25,572 nt of DNA from Phycisphaeraceae bacterium (GTDB taxonomy: Bacteria > Planctomycetota > Phycisphaerae > Phycisphaerales > Phycisphaeraceae), in assembly GCA_020850375.1 (NCBI GenBank), contig JADZET010000029.1, positions 1 to 25,572 of the forward strand, written 5' to 3'. The notes under the pieces are model-generated. The model did no database searches. It was not told where the DNA came from and saw only the letters and a program-made list of their open reading frames with translations. A program made the position numbers and the translations under genes. Positions 7,710-16,573 of this stretch are shown piece after piece (position 1 is the stretch's first letter; every line of letters starts with the position of its first letter).

Positions 7710-7839
7710 GTCTGGCCGCCTTTCTGAATTTAGGTGCGCGCAGGCGCACGCCAACGCCGACAAAAAGATGGGGGGGCCGGCGCGGCCGACGGGGTCTATT
7801 CAACTGGGCGGATTGTACCCTGCCGAGGGCGGCGATGCC

Positions 7840-7867
7840 TCGACATCGGAGCGAGACTGGCTAAGAT
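7840..7867 (+). promoter_or_regulatory. Putative sigma70-type promoter for the lipoprotein operon
   Basis: TCGACA at 7840-7845 (5 of 6 matches to TTGACA) and TAAGAT at 7862-7867 (4 of 6 matches to TATAAT) are separated by 16 bases. Transcription would start near 7874, about 90 bases before the CsgG-like start codon. The element lies in the divergent gap between the ABC ATPase and the lipoprotein genes. The match is only to a generic consensus. Confidence 0.35.
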
Positions 7868-7964
7868 GGCTGCCGGTTCCGACGTCCGCCTGTCTGTTGC
7901 CGGGCTGTCTCTGCCGCGACGTTCTTGTTCGCGTCCACTTTGCCGCTATTCAGGAGAATTCTTC

Positions 7965-8654
7965 ATGAGCAGGTCCCGAACGCTTTCGGTCTGTCTTCTC
8001 GTGGCGGCTGGGCTCGCGGTGCTGCCCGGCTGCAAGGCCCCGCAGGAAAAGAGCGCCGCCCTGACGCCCAACGCCGTGGCGGTCAAGAACACCCCCTACA
8101 GCGGGCCGAAGTACCGCGTGGCGGTCGGCAAGTTCGAGAACCGCAGCCCGTACATGAACGGCATCTTCTCCGACGGCACGGACAAGCTGGGCATGCAGGC
8201 CCAGACAAACCTGGCCGCCCACGTGGCGATGAGCAACCGCTTTGTCGTCGTGGACCGCCAGGTGATGGAGGAGATCGCCAAGGAGGCTCAGATCAGCGGG
8301 CAGAATCAGGCCCTGACCGGCGCCCAGGTCGTGCTGACCGGGGCGGTGACCGAGTTCGGCCGGCGCGAGGTCGGCACGGTGGGGCTCGGCGGCATCCTGC
8401 AACGCTCGCGCACGCAGGTGGCCTACGCCAAGGTCACCGTCAACGCCGTGGACGTGCGGACGAGCCAGATCGTCTATTCGGTGCAGGGGGCCGGGGAATT
8501 TGACCTTAAGAACGAGCACGTGCTGGGCTTCGGCAGCGAGGCCGGGTACGACGCGACGCTGACGGACAAGGTGCTGAACCTGGCCATGATCGAGGTCGTC
8601 AACCGATTGGTGGAGGGGCTGGAGAGCAATCAATGGAAACCCACGGGCGAGTGA
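7965..8654 (+). CDS. CsgG-family lipoprotein
   Basis: Predicted outer-membrane-associated lipoprotein of 229 residues. A signal peptide runs to the lipobox LPGC with acylated C23. The body shows CsgG-like features: YRVAVGKFENRS early, VVDRQVMEEIAKE, then ALTGAQVVLTGAVTEF, and a C-terminal strand pattern. CsgG itself forms the nonameric curli secretion pore; related proteins (HfaB, Neisseria and Vibrio homologues) are less well understood. AGGAG at 7952-7956, 8 bases before the ATG, fixes the start. It is the first of three genes with coupled translation. No curli subunit genes are in the window, so secretion of curli is not implied. Confidence 0.87.
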   Translation: MSRSRTLSVCLLVAAGLAVLPGCKAPQEKSAALTPNAVAVKNTPYSGPKYRVAVGKFENRSPYMNGIFSDGTDKLGMQAQTNLAAHVAMSNRFVVVDRQVMEEIAKEAQISGQNQALTGAQVVLTGAVTEFGRREVGTVGLGGILQRSRTQVAYAKVTVNAVDVRTSQIVYSVQGAGEFDLKNEHVLGFGSEAGYDATLTDKVLNLAMIEVVNRLVEGLESNQWKPTGE

Positions 8655-9016
8655 GATATTGGCTGACGGTGATGGTGCTGGCGGTCAGCGCCGGCCTGCT
8701 GACCGGCTGTCAGACGACGCTCTACGACTGGGGCAGCTACCAGCAGAGCGTCTGGAAGACCTACGCCCCGCCGTCGGGCGACGGCGCGGACGTCGGCAAG
8801 CAGATCGACAAGCTGGCCAAGGAGATCCACGAGACCGAGGCCAAGGCCAAACCCGGCAAGCCCCCGCGCGTGCCGCCGGGCAAGTACGCCCACCTGGGCT
8901 ACCTCTACGCCATGCAGGGCGACCAGATCAGCGCCCGGCAGAACCTCGAGGCGGAGAAGAGGCTCTACCCCGAGTCGACCCGCTTCATCGACGGGCTGAT
9001 TGCGAGGATGCCATGA
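8633..9016 (+). CDS. DUF4810-type small lipoprotein
   Basis: A 127-residue lipoprotein. The signal peptide ends at LLTGC, with acylated C26, followed by TLYDWGSYQQSVW, the conserved YxWGxY motif of DUF4810. A helical, TPR-like segment follows (YAHLGYLYAMQGDQISARQNLE). The start at 8633 has GGAG 8 bases upstream and overlaps the CsgG-like gene by 22 bases. A GTG at 8651 (GTGA overlap) is an alternative that would still include the lipobox. In other bacteria, for example the Neisseria cluster containing GNA1162, this family sits between a CsgG-like and a DUF799 lipoprotein, exactly as here. The three proteins probably form one envelope complex; its function is not known to me. Confidence 0.85.
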   Translation: METHGRVRYWLTVMVLAVSAGLLTGCQTTLYDWGSYQQSVWKTYAPPSGDGADVGKQIDKLAKEIHETEAKAKPGKPPRVPPGKYAHLGYLYAMQGDQISARQNLEAEKRLYPESTRFIDGLIARMP

Positions 9017-9735
9017 GAAAAATCACGCTGGCCCTGGTCCTGGCGGTGTGGGTGATGTCGGGCGTCGGGTGCGCCATGCCCACGGCCGACTACCGCGAGT
9101 TCGTCGCTCACCAGCCCAGGTCCATCCTGGTCCTGCCGCCGCTGAACAACAGCGCCAACGTCCGGGCGTCGGACGCGTTCCTGTCGTCGGTCACCGAGCC
9201 GCTGGCCGAGTGCGGGTACTACGTCTACCCGGTGGCCGTGATCGATCGGCTCTTCAAGGACAACGGCGTGCCCACGCCTGGCGACATGCACTCGGTGTCG
9301 CTCAAGAAGATCGACGAGATCATCGGCCCCGACGCGGTGATGTACATCACCATCAAGAAGTGGACCACGACCTACCTGGTGATCGACTCGAGCACGATCG
9401 TCGAGATCGCCTACAAGGTCGTGGACGTCAGGACGGAGAGGGTGCTCTGGCAGTGGTCGGGCGAGGCCCGCATCAGCTCGTCGGCGGGCCAGTCGGACAT
9501 CATCGCCATGACCATCTCAGCGGCGGTCCACGCCGTCGCCAGCGCCGCCTCGGACGGCAAGGCCGAGCGCGACGCGGCGATCATGTGCAACGCGATGACC
9601 TTCAACAGCCCCAATCACGGCCTGCCCCGCGGGGCGCGTTCCCCGGGCTTCGAGAAGGACCAGAAGCGGATCCAGAAGATGATCGCCAAGCAGGACGCCA
9701 AGCAGCAGGCCGACGCCGCCAAGGGCAAGTCCTGA
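9013..9735 (+). CDS. DUF799 / GNA1162-family putative lipoprotein
   Basis: A 240-residue exported protein. Its ATG overlaps the preceding stop in an ATGA. The signal segment runs to VGC at residue 20. The lipobox is imperfect because position -3 is glycine, so lipidation is less certain than for the two upstream proteins. The mature part starts with YREFVAHQPRSILVLPPLNNS, typical of DUF799, and continues with AECGYYVYPVAVIDRLFKDNG. The last roughly 30 residues are Lys/Gln/Asp-rich (QKRIQKMIAKQDAKQQ) and look like a family-atypical tail. GNA1162 of Neisseria resembles the periplasmic transporter fold of TolB/ABC-auxiliary type. Third and last gene before a strong terminator. Confidence 0.87.
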   Translation: MRKITLALVLAVWVMSGVGCAMPTADYREFVAHQPRSILVLPPLNNSANVRASDAFLSSVTEPLAECGYYVYPVAVIDRLFKDNGVPTPGDMHSVSLKKIDEIIGPDAVMYITIKKWTTTYLVIDSSTIVEIAYKVVDVRTERVLWQWSGEARISSSAGQSDIIAMTISAAVHAVASAASDGKAERDAAIMCNAMTFNSPNHGLPRGARSPGFEKDQKRIQKMIAKQDAKQQADAAKGKS

Positions 9736-9776
9736 CGCGATTCGGTGCGAAGATCAGCTGAATCGAGGTGCATCAG

Positions 9777-9804
9777 CCCCCGGCTCTGCCGGGGGTTTGT
9801 TTTT
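9777..9804 (+). terminator. Intrinsic terminator of the lipoprotein operon
   Basis: CCCCCGGC, a three-base loop TCT, and GCCGGGGG form a perfect 8-bp GC-rich stem followed by TTTGTTTTT. It begins 42 bases after the DUF799 stop codon. It also lies just beyond the stop of the convergent Gfo/Idh/MocA gene, but on that strand there is no comparable U-run. Confidence 0.92.
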
Positions 9805-9818
9805 CCTCGAACTCTGCC

Positions 9819-11174
9819 TCAGGGCAGATCGCTCAGATGCACCGCCCCGGCGAGCTGCGGGCAGAGGTCGGTGATCTTCACGGGCTGGCCGGTCTTGAAG
9901 GACTTGTTGGCGGCGATGCCCACCATGATCGAGGCCGAGCCCTGGCCGTGCTGGGCGGAGAGATGCCACTCGTCCGGCGGGGCGGCGGGTGAGAAGATCT
10001 GCTCCTGCAGCAGTGGATCGCCGCCGCCGTGGCCGCCCTTGGCCGAGGGGATCGGCACCTTGTAGGGCTTCTTGAACATCGGCAGCACGACGCACTGGCT
10101 CTCCCACTTCATCTCCTCGCCGAGTTGCTCGTCGCTCTGGCCGGCGATGATGTGTGATTGGTGGATCTCCTGGTACTCGAGCCGGCCCTGTGTGCCGTTG
10201 AAAACGATGTGGAAGCCCTCGCGCGGGAGGTAGGCGTTGAGAGAGTAGTTCAGCACCACGCCGGTGCGGTACCTGACCAGGGCGGACATCGAGTCCTCGA
10301 TGTCGATCGGCCCGCCGAAGACGTTGCGGTCGCGGCGGTAGCCGTCGTGGTCCTTGGCCTCCCAGTAAAGCTTCTTGCCGTCGCCCATCTTGCTCAGATC
10401 CATGGCGAAGGGATCGCCCTTGGTCAGGCCCTGCTGGGCGGCCTCGGTGTAGTTTTCATAGGCGACCTTCAGGCCGCGCTTCTCGGCGTTCTCTCGCCCG
10501 TAGAAGCCCAGCCGACCCCAGCCGAACACTTCCTCCGGCACGGCGTCGAGCCACCAGTTGACTAGGTCGAAGTGGTGCGTGGACTTGTGGACCATCAGCC
10601 CGCCGGACTTGTCCTTCTCGCGGTGCCAGCGGCGGAAGTAGTCGGCGCCGTGGTTGGTGTCGAGCAGGTACTCCATGTCGGCGTGAAGGATCTGGCCGAT
10701 CGTGCCCTTCGAGAGGAGCTGCTTGACCAGCAGCGCCCCCGGGCCATAGCGGTAGTTGAAGGTGACGCGGAGCTTGCGGCCCGTCTTCTCGATGGCCTTC
10801 CAGATGACCTGGCACTTCTCGGCGTCGATGGTCATGGGCTTTTCCGTCACCGCGTCGCATCCGAGTTCCATGGCCCGGGCGATGTACTGATGATGGAAGG
10901 CGTCGACGGTGCAGACAATCACCGTGTCGGGCTGGGTCTCGCGGATCATCTTGTCGAAGTCGGCCGCGGCGTAGCCGGGCACACGCTCGTAGTTGAATTT
11001 CTCGACGAGGCGGTCCTGGTGATGCTGGACGCGGGCGGGGTTGGTGTCACACAGGCCGACGATCTGGCCGTGCTCCTTGAACCGGCCGGCGATGGGATCG
11101 ATGAACATGGGGGCTCGGCCGCCGGCGCCGACGAGGGCAAAACGCGTGACGCGCGTCTTGGTAGGACAAGACAT
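9819..11174 (-). CDS. Gfo/Idh/MocA-family oxidoreductase
   Basis: NAD(P)-dependent dehydrogenase of 451 residues, a family that acts on sugars, inositols or related polyols. The Rossmann motif GAGGRA is at 16-21, and the family EKP motif (VTEKPMTID) is at about 110-113. The catalytic region includes KSTHHFDLVNWWLD. The length and the GGLMVHKSTHH segment match the large planctomycete/Bacteroidetes subfamily. It has no twin-arginine signal, so it is probably cytoplasmic. AAGGAG lies 9 bases upstream of the ATG at 11174. The upstream region carries a promoter-like pair overlapped by an operator-like palindrome. The substrate cannot be read from the sequence. Confidence 0.92.
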   Translation of the reverse strand: MSCPTKTRVTRFALVGAGGRAPMFIDPIAGRFKEHGQIVGLCDTNPARVQHHQDRLVEKFNYERVPGYAAADFDKMIRETQPDTVIVCTVDAFHHQYIARAMELGCDAVTEKPMTIDAEKCQVIWKAIEKTGRKLRVTFNYRYGPGALLVKQLLSKGTIGQILHADMEYLLDTNHGADYFRRWHREKDKSGGLMVHKSTHHFDLVNWWLDAVPEEVFGWGRLGFYGRENAEKRGLKVAYENYTEAAQQGLTKGDPFAMDLSKMGDGKKLYWEAKDHDGYRRDRNVFGGPIDIEDSMSALVRYRTGVVLNYSLNAYLPREGFHIVFNGTQGRLEYQEIHQSHIIAGQSDEQLGEEMKWESQCVVLPMFKKPYKVPIPSAKGGHGGGDPLLQEQIFSPAAPPDEWHLSAQHGQGSASIMVGIAANKSFKTGQPVKITDLCPQLAGAVHLSDLP

Positions 11175-11199
11175 CTCGGGCTACTCCTTGTACTGAATG

Positions 11200-11214
11200 T
11201 GATCAGATCGATCA
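11200..11214. promoter_or_regulatory. Operator-like palindrome upstream of the Gfo/Idh/MocA gene
   Basis: TGATC and GATCA arms, 5 bases apart, form a 15-base imperfect palindrome. It sits directly downstream of the predicted -10 hexamer, where a bound repressor would block initiation. It shares the word TGATCAGA with the intergenic region of the AraC-type regulator (19421-19428). Confidence 0.4.
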
Positions 11215-11242
11215 TTTAACCCCTTTGAGTCGGGTCATGCAA
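11214..11242 (-). promoter_or_regulatory. Putative promoter of the Gfo/Idh/MocA gene
   Basis: On the minus strand TTGCAT (11242-11237) and TTAAAT (11219-11214) are separated by exactly 17 bases. Matches to the sigma70 consensus are 3 of 6 and 4 of 6. The transcript would start at about 11207, inside the palindrome. Confidence 0.35.
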
Positions 11243-11340
11243 CTCATCCCCCCCGTCTTTATTCCCAGGGCGGGAGTATGAAGGCTGCGGCACCGCCACT
11301 CGGTATTAGGATTTAAGTAGAAGTACAAAAAAAGCTTGCG

Positions 11341-11461
11341 CCTGATTTGCCTCAGGGTCTACGATTGCCTAGTAGTCCGGAAAGGATCGGGACTGAATGA
11401 ATCAGAAGAGAATTGTGCCGAAGGCAAAAAAGCCATCCTGATTTGGTCGATTAATCAGAAG
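11341..11461 (+). promoter_or_regulatory. Potential structured leader of the PAS gene
   Basis: The words CCTGATTTG (11341-11349, 11437-11445) and AATCAGAAG (11400-11408, 11453-11461) each occur twice, and CTGATT is the complement of AATCAG. CTGATT at 11438 could pair either with AATCAG at 11400, enclosing the small hairpin GGC-A6-GCC (11423-11434), or with AATCAG at 11453, next to the GTG at 11461. TGCC-GAA-GGCA (11416-11426) and AGTCC/GGACT (11374-11378, 11390-11394) are further small stems. The remaining upstream stretch (11243-11340) holds nothing I can identify. Stems are short, so chance is possible. Confidence 0.35.
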
Positions 11462-12429
11462 TGTTCCTGAGTCACAGCCCGGGGGGGCTGCTGGCATTTC
11501 GAATGGGGGCTGACGTGGACCTGAGGTCGATCGGCACAAAACTGTTGGCCGCGTGGGATGGCGTGTGGCATGGCGTGCGAACCCTGCTGGGCTCGTTGCT
11601 GTCCAGCCCGGGCGTGCGTCAGCGCCGACGGACGGCGGATCGTCTGCGGGAGATGCGCCTCAAGCTCGATCAGGTCCGCCGGCAGTGCCGGATGATGACG
11701 CGCAGCGTGCAGGAGATGGTCAGCGTCCACGATGCCCGAGGCGTGTTCGTCTGGTGCTCCGAGGCCAGCCGGCCCATCCTTGGGTATGAGCCGTCCGAGC
11801 TCATCGGTCGGTCGGCCTACGAGTTCTTCCATCCCGAGGACCTCAGCCGCATCGCCGAGAGCCACGTGCGCGTGACCGACCTGACGGACGTGAGCGTGGT
11901 GACCTACCGTTTCCGTCGCAAGGACGGCGGCTACGCCTGGCTCGAGACGGCGTCGCAGGGCCTGCGCGATCACCCGACAGAGCGGCCGCGAAAGATCATG
12001 GCCGTGTCACGCGATCTCTCTGAGCAGGCGGCCGGTGTCGAGCAATCGGCCCGTGGGCACGAGGTGTTCCAGCGCGTCGTCGAGATGCTCGAGCAGGGCG
12101 TCTGGGCCGTGGACGCGGACTTCAACACGACCTACGTCAGCCCGTCGATGGCTCGCATGCTCGGGCTGGAAGCGGTGGCGATCGTCGGCCGCAGCGTCTT
12201 TGACTTCATCGACCCGCACGACAAGGACCAGGCCCGCCGCAACATCCAGCGCCGCCGCAAGGGCGTCACCGAGCCGCTGGAGTTCCACCTGACCCGCCGC
12301 GACGGCAGGGGCTTATGGGTGGCGGTGCGCGTCAGCTCGCTGCTGGACGAGCAGGGCCGCTGCGTTGGCGGCGTGGCGATCCTGACGGACATCACGGCGA
12401 GCAAGACGGCCGCCTCACACGCGGCGTAA
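11461..12429 (+). CDS. Tandem PAS-domain protein without output domain
   Basis: A 322-residue predicted cytoplasmic sensor or adaptor. After about 50 residues of amphipathic sequence comes a basic coiled-coil-like helix (RTADRLREMRLKLDQVRRQ). PAS domain 1 follows (VSVHDARGVFVWCSEASRPIL at about 85-105, with PAC-like YRFRRKDGGYAWLE). PAS domain 2 is at about 195-315 (GVWAVDADFNTTYVSPSMARM; LEFHLTRRDGRGLWVAV). The protein ends just after the second PAC motif (AILTDITASK), with no histidine kinase, GGDEF, EAL or HTH domain. The GTG start at 11461 has little ribosome-binding signal; an ATG at 11503 is an alternative that removes 14 residues. It is convergent with hrpA, with 30 bases between the stops. 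The signal sensed and the partner are unknown. Confidence 0.85.
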   Translation: MFLSHSPGGLLAFRMGADVDLRSIGTKLLAAWDGVWHGVRTLLGSLLSSPGVRQRRRTADRLREMRLKLDQVRRQCRMMTRSVQEMVSVHDARGVFVWCSEASRPILGYEPSELIGRSAYEFFHPEDLSRIAESHVRVTDLTDVSVVTYRFRRKDGGYAWLETASQGLRDHPTERPRKIMAVSRDLSEQAAGVEQSARGHEVFQRVVEMLEQGVWAVDADFNTTYVSPSMARMLGLEAVAIVGRSVFDFIDPHDKDQARRNIQRRRKGVTEPLEFHLTRRDGRGLWVAVRVSSLLDEQGRCVGGVAILTDITASKTAASHAA

Positions 12430-12459
12430 TCGCAGATCTACCGTCTGGTGAAGTGGCTG

Positions 12460-15400
12460 TTAACGCACGAGCTTCCACTGCGCCTCGAGCCGGCGCGGCG
12501 AGACCGGCACGGCCGTACGCAGCTCCTGGGCGAAGAGCGAGACGCGGTATTCCTCGATCATCCAGCGCATCATGACCAGGCCCGGATCGCTGATCCCCTG
12601 CTTTTGGTGGTCGGCCGCGCGCTCGGCGAACCGGCGCAGCCAGGGCTCGAGCTCGGCCATGCTCTTGAGATCGCGCGGCAGGCCGCCGCCGCCGAGTTTC
12701 TCCAGGCGTTTGGCGATGCCCGTCAGGTAGCGCGGGTACTGGGCGAGCCAGGGCCAGGGCGTCGTGAGCAAGAACGAGCCCGAGAGCAGCGCCCTGGCCT
12801 GCAGGCGCATGTCGCGGACGGCCCCCTGCCAGGCGGGCGTGGTCGGGGCGGACTCGAGCGCGGCGAGCGCTCGCTGGGCGTGCTCGAGGACGAGGCTGAC
12901 GGTGCGCTGCACCTCCCCCACCGCCGCGGTGATGCGGTTCCAGCCGAGGTTCAGCCGTTCCTCGAAGGCGGCGCCGTCGCGGATGACCGGGTCGTCGAAG
13001 AGGAACGCCCGCTCGGCCACGAGGTCGATGAGCATGTCCTCGAGCTGCTTGGGATCGCCGATGAGCGTGTAACGCAGGCGCATGGCGTCGAGGCCGGGCA
13101 TGCGATGGACTTCGTGGGCGAGCATGTCGTGGACTTGGAGGACAAACAGCCGTCGCAGGCCCGGCCGATCCTGACCAGGCCGATCCGCCAGACGCAGGGC
13201 GATGGTGTGGCCCTCGTCCACGAGCGTGGGATACGCCTTGAGCACGACGCCGGCCCGACGAACCTCGACGGACTCAGGCAGTGCGCCGAAATCCCAGCGG
13301 GTCAGACCGGCGCGCTCCGTGAACGCGTCGTCGTCATCATGAGAGCCTCTGGGCGCTTCAACGAGTCCGCCGCCGCCGGCCTGGGCGCGGACGTCGCCCC
13401 ACTTGCGGCCCTGGGCGATCGGCTTGCCCTCGGCATCGACCACCTGCACGTTCATGCGAAGGTGCTCGGGCAGCGCCGATTCATCGAACACCTCCGGCGG
13501 CACGCTCACGCCGGTGAGCTGGCGCAGCGCCGCGGCGAGGGCCTCGGGCATGGCGCCCTGGCCGAAGTCGATGACTTTCATCACAGCGTCAGCGACGTCG
13601 GGCACGGGGACAAAGTTGCGCCGCCACTCCTTGGGCAGCGCCCGGATCAGGGCGATGACTTTCTCCTTGAGCAGGCCGGGGACAAGCCAGCCCAGCTTCC
13701 GGGCGTCGAACTGATGCAGGGCTTCGCGCGGAAGCGTGAGCGTCAGGCCATCGTCAGTCGAGCCGGGCTCGAGCTTGTAGACCACCGGCAGCGTCATGCC
13801 GCCGGAGGTGATGCGGTCGGGGAAAGCCTCGGGGGTGATGGCCGTCGCGTCGCCACGGAGCAGGTCCTCAGGCTTCATCTTCAGTGCGTCAGCCTGAGAT
13901 GGATCGGCATTCTTGAGCCACTGTTCGAGGGCCGGGCCGTTGTGGACGCCGGCGGGCAGGCGGGCGTCGTAGAAAGCGAATCGCAACTGTTCGTCGGCCA
14001 GCAGATCAGGCCGGCGGGCCTTGGCCTCGAGCTGGCGGACTTCCTCGACCAGGGCCTGGTTGTGCTGGAAGAAGGGCGCGTCGGTGCGGAACTCGCCCTC
14101 GACCAGGGCGTGATGGATGAAGATCTTACGGGCCTTGGCCGGGTCGACCGGGCCGTAGTGGACCGATCGCTTGGGCACGATGGTCAGGCCGAAGAGCGTG
14201 ACCTTCTCGAAAGCGCGAACGTGGGCGGACTTCTCCTCCCAGTGCGGCTCGGAGTAGCTGCGGCTGACGAGGTGCCCGGCCAGGGGCTCGATCCACGTCG
14301 GCTGGATCGGCGCGACGGTGCGGGCGTAGAGACGGGTGGTGTCGACCTGCTCGGCGCTGACGATCCACGCCGGCGTTTTGTCGAAGAGGACCGAGCCGGG
14401 CCAGAGGTAGAGCTTCTTGCCGCCGGCGCCGGTGTAGGCGTAACCGTCGGTGCCGGAGCCCTTCTGCGCGACGTTGGCAAGCAGACCCGTCAGCAGCGCG
14501 CGGTGAATCGCATCCTCGACCCCCCCACCGCTGCTCGTCTTCTCGCGCGGCTGGCCGGGGATCGGCGCACCCGACTCCACGACGCTTTGCGGGAGCCACT
14601 TGCGGGGGCCGACGCTCAGGTCCGTCTCCTCGACCAGCGTGCGGAGCTGACGGTAGACGTCGAGCCACTCGCGCATCCGCACCATGGAGAGGAAATTCCG
14701 CTGACAGGCGAGCTTGAGCGCGTTGCGCGAGAGCTTGCCCATCAGCCCGTGATAGAAATCCCAGATCCTGAGGTAGGTCAGGAAGTCGGATCGCTCGTGA
14801 GCCAGGGCGCGATGGGCGGTGTCGGCTTTTTCCTGCTGCTCGGGCGGGCGCAGGCGCGGGTCCTGCGTCGAGAGCGCCGCGGCGATCACCAGCACGTCGG
14901 CCAGACAGCCCTCGGCATGCCCGGCGAGGATCATCCGGCCGATGCGCGGGTCCACCGGCAGGCGCGCGAGCTTGCGGCCGATGTCGGTTAACCGTTGACG
15001 GTCGTCGACGGCGCCGAGCTCGTGCAGCGTCCGCAGGCCGTCGGCGATCATGCTCGTGCGCGGCGGATCGACGAAGGGGAATCGGCTGATGTCGCCCAGG
15101 CCCAGGGCCTTCATCTGGAGGATGACCGACGCCAGGTCGGTGCGCAGGATCTCCGGCGGCGTGAAGCGTTCCCGCCCCTGGAAGTCTTCCTCGGAGTAAA
15201 GACGGATGCACACGCCCGGCGACGTGCGGCCGCAGCGGCCCTTGCGCTGGTCGGCCGAGGCCTGCGAGACGGCCTCGATGGGCAGGCGCTGCACCTTGGC
15301 GCGGGCGGAGTAGCGGCTGATCCGGGCCGTGCCGGGGTCGATCACGTACTTGATGCCGGGCACGGTCAGCGAAGTCTCCGCGACGTTCGTCGCCAGGACG

Positions 15401-16491
15401 ATGCGCCGCCGGCCCGGGTGCGGATCGAAGACCTTGTTCTGCTCCGCCACGGACAGGCGGGCATAGAGCGGCAGGACGTCCGTCTCGCCGGGCCTGAAAT
15501 CTCCGGGGATTCGATGTCTTCGCAGCAGCTTCGACAATTCAAGGATGTCACGTTCGGTCGGCAGGAAGATCAGGATGTCGCCGCGCTCTGGGAGCTGGGC
15601 CAGTTCGTCCACGGCGTCGGCGATGAGATCCTCAACGTCGCGTTCGGGCGGCGGCTCGGCATCGGGCGCAACTTCCACCGGCTGCGGGGGGCGATAGAGC
15701 ACCTCGACGGGGAACGTCCGCCCGCTGACCTCGACGATCGGCGCCGGTTGGCCGCGAGCGTCGGTGAAGTGCTCGGCAAACTTCCGGGGGTCGATGGTGG
15801 CTGAGGTGATGATGAGCTTGAGGTCGCGCCGCCGCGGCAGGAGCTGACGGAGGTAGCCCATAAGGAAGTCGATGTTCAGCGACCGCTCGTGGGCCTCGTC
15901 GAGGATCAGAGTGTCGTAGGCGTCGAGGAAGCGGTCCTGCTGCGTCTCGGCCAGCAGGATGCCGTCGGTCATGAGCTTGATGAATCCATGCGGGCTGGTG
16001 GCGTCAGTGAAGCGGACCTTGTAGCCAACCTCCTGGCCAACGGACGTATTCATCTCGCTGGCGATGCGTGCCGCCAGCGTGCGCGCGGCGATGCGGCGCG
16101 GCTGGGTGTGGCCGACGAGGGCGTCAATCCCCCGGCCGGCTTCGAGACAGATCTTCGGGAGCTGCGTGGATTTGCCCGAGCCCGTGTCCCCGCAGACGAC
16201 GATGACCTGGTGCTCCCGGATGGCCCGGACGATGTCGTCCTTCTTGGCGGCAATCGGCAGGTCGGCGGGGTAGACGATCATGGGCACGCGGCCGACGCGG
16301 CCCTGCCGTTGGCGGGCGGAGGCCTCGACCTGCCGGCGGAGGCGGGCAGTCTCCTCGGCCAGCCGTTGGGCGTCACCCTGGTCGCGCAGCAGCCCCTCAA
16401 GCCGGCGGTTAAACCGCGGGCGGTCGCGCTGCAACGCCCGGTCGATCAGCTCGTGCAGGGCTCGTAACTCGTCGTGGCCGATTCGCTCCAA
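12460..16491 (-). CDS. hrpA: ATP-dependent RNA helicase HrpA
   Basis: DEAH-box RNA helicase of 1343 residues, close to the length of E. coli HrpA. An N-terminal basic helical region precedes Walker [10 protein letters not shown] at 101-109. DEAH is at about 197-200, SAT follows in [13 protein letters not shown], and motif VI-like [12 protein letters not shown] is present. The helicase-associated domains and the large C-terminal HrpA domain (DUF3418 type) continue to the end. HrpA has been linked to mRNA processing and to rescue of stalled ribosomes in proteobacteria; the role here is inferred from family. The start is TTG at 16491: GGGAG at 16503-16499 lies 7 bases upstream, and no in-frame ATG is available upstream. 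It is divergent from the secreted beta-propeller gene. Confidence 0.95.
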   Translation of the reverse strand: MERIGHDELRALHELIDRALQRDRPRFNRRLEGLLRDQGDAQRLAEETARLRRQVEASARQRQGRVGRVPMIVYPADLPIAAKKDDIVRAIREHQVIVVCGDTGSGKSTQLPKICLEAGRGIDALVGHTQPRRIAARTLAARIASEMNTSVGQEVGYKVRFTDATSPHGFIKLMTDGILLAETQQDRFLDAYDTLILDEAHERSLNIDFLMGYLRQLLPRRRDLKLIITSATIDPRKFAEHFTDARGQPAPIVEVSGRTFPVEVLYRPPQPVEVAPDAEPPPERDVEDLIADAVDELAQLPERGDILIFLPTERDILELSKLLRRHRIPGDFRPGETDVLPLYARLSVAEQNKVFDPHPGRRRIVLATNVAETSLTVPGIKYVIDPGTARISRYSARAKVQRLPIEAVSQASADQRKGRCGRTSPGVCIRLYSEEDFQGRERFTPPEILRTDLASVILQMKALGLGDISRFPFVDPPRTSMIADGLRTLHELGAVDDRQRLTDIGRKLARLPVDPRIGRMILAGHAEGCLADVLVIAAALSTQDPRLRPPEQQEKADTAHRALAHERSDFLTYLRIWDFYHGLMGKLSRNALKLACQRNFLSMVRMREWLDVYRQLRTLVEETDLSVGPRKWLPQSVVESGAPIPGQPREKTSSGGGVEDAIHRALLTGLLANVAQKGSGTDGYAYTGAGGKKLYLWPGSVLFDKTPAWIVSAEQVDTTRLYARTVAPIQPTWIEPLAGHLVSRSYSEPHWEEKSAHVRAFEKVTLFGLTIVPKRSVHYGPVDPAKARKIFIHHALVEGEFRTDAPFFQHNQALVEEVRQLEAKARRPDLLADEQLRFAFYDARLPAGVHNGPALEQWLKNADPSQADALKMKPEDLLRGDATAITPEAFPDRITSGGMTLPVVYKLEPGSTDDGLTLTLPREALHQFDARKLGWLVPGLLKEKVIALIRALPKEWRRNFVPVPDVADAVMKVIDFGQGAMPEALAAALRQLTGVSVPPEVFDESALPEHLRMNVQVVDAEGKPIAQGRKWGDVRAQAGGGGLVEAPRGSHDDDDAFTERAGLTRWDFGALPESVEVRRAGVVLKAYPTLVDEGHTIALRLADRPGQDRPGLRRLFVLQVHDMLAHEVHRMPGLDAMRLRYTLIGDPKQLEDMLIDLVAERAFLFDDPVIRDGAAFEERLNLGWNRITAAVGEVQRTVSLVLEHAQRALAALESAPTTPAWQGAVRDMRLQARALLSGSFLLTTPWPWLAQYPRYLTGIAKRLEKLGGGGLPRDLKSMAELEPWLRRFAERAADHQKQGISDPGLVMMRWMIEEYRVSLFAQELRTAVPVSPRRLEAQWKLVR

Positions 16492-16543
16492 CCAGGGGCT
16501 CCCATGAAAGGTGAACTATGATGGTATCGCCAAACGAGGGACC

Positions 16544-16549
16544 TATACT
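16544..16549 (+). promoter_or_regulatory. Possible -10 element for the beta-propeller gene
   Basis: TATACT (5 of 6 matches to TATAAT) lies 12 bases before the AGGAGG ribosome-binding site in the 82-base gap between divergent hrpA and the secreted protein gene. No clear -35 is visible. A second AT-rich word, TATGAT, is at 16517-16522. Confidence 0.25.
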
Positions 16550-16573
16550 TCGCCAGCAGCAGGAGGTTCACCC

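Noticed and set aside
7734..7964. An N-terminal extension of the CsgG-like protein.
   Set aside because: It would place 77 unrelated residues before a standard signal peptide; the ATG at 7965 has a strong AGGAG.
11341..11460. A glycine or cyclic-di-GMP riboswitch, suggested by GCCGAAGGC followed by an A-run.
   Set aside because: The other conserved blocks of both classes (for glycine, the CTCTCAGG segment; for c-di-GMP-I, the tetraloop/receptor region) are missing.
12448..14991. An open frame of 847 codons on the plus strand.
   Set aside because: It lies wholly antisense to hrpA, which has clear helicase motifs, and its translation is low-complexity Arg/Gly/Ala/Leu sequence typical of high-GC antisense frames.
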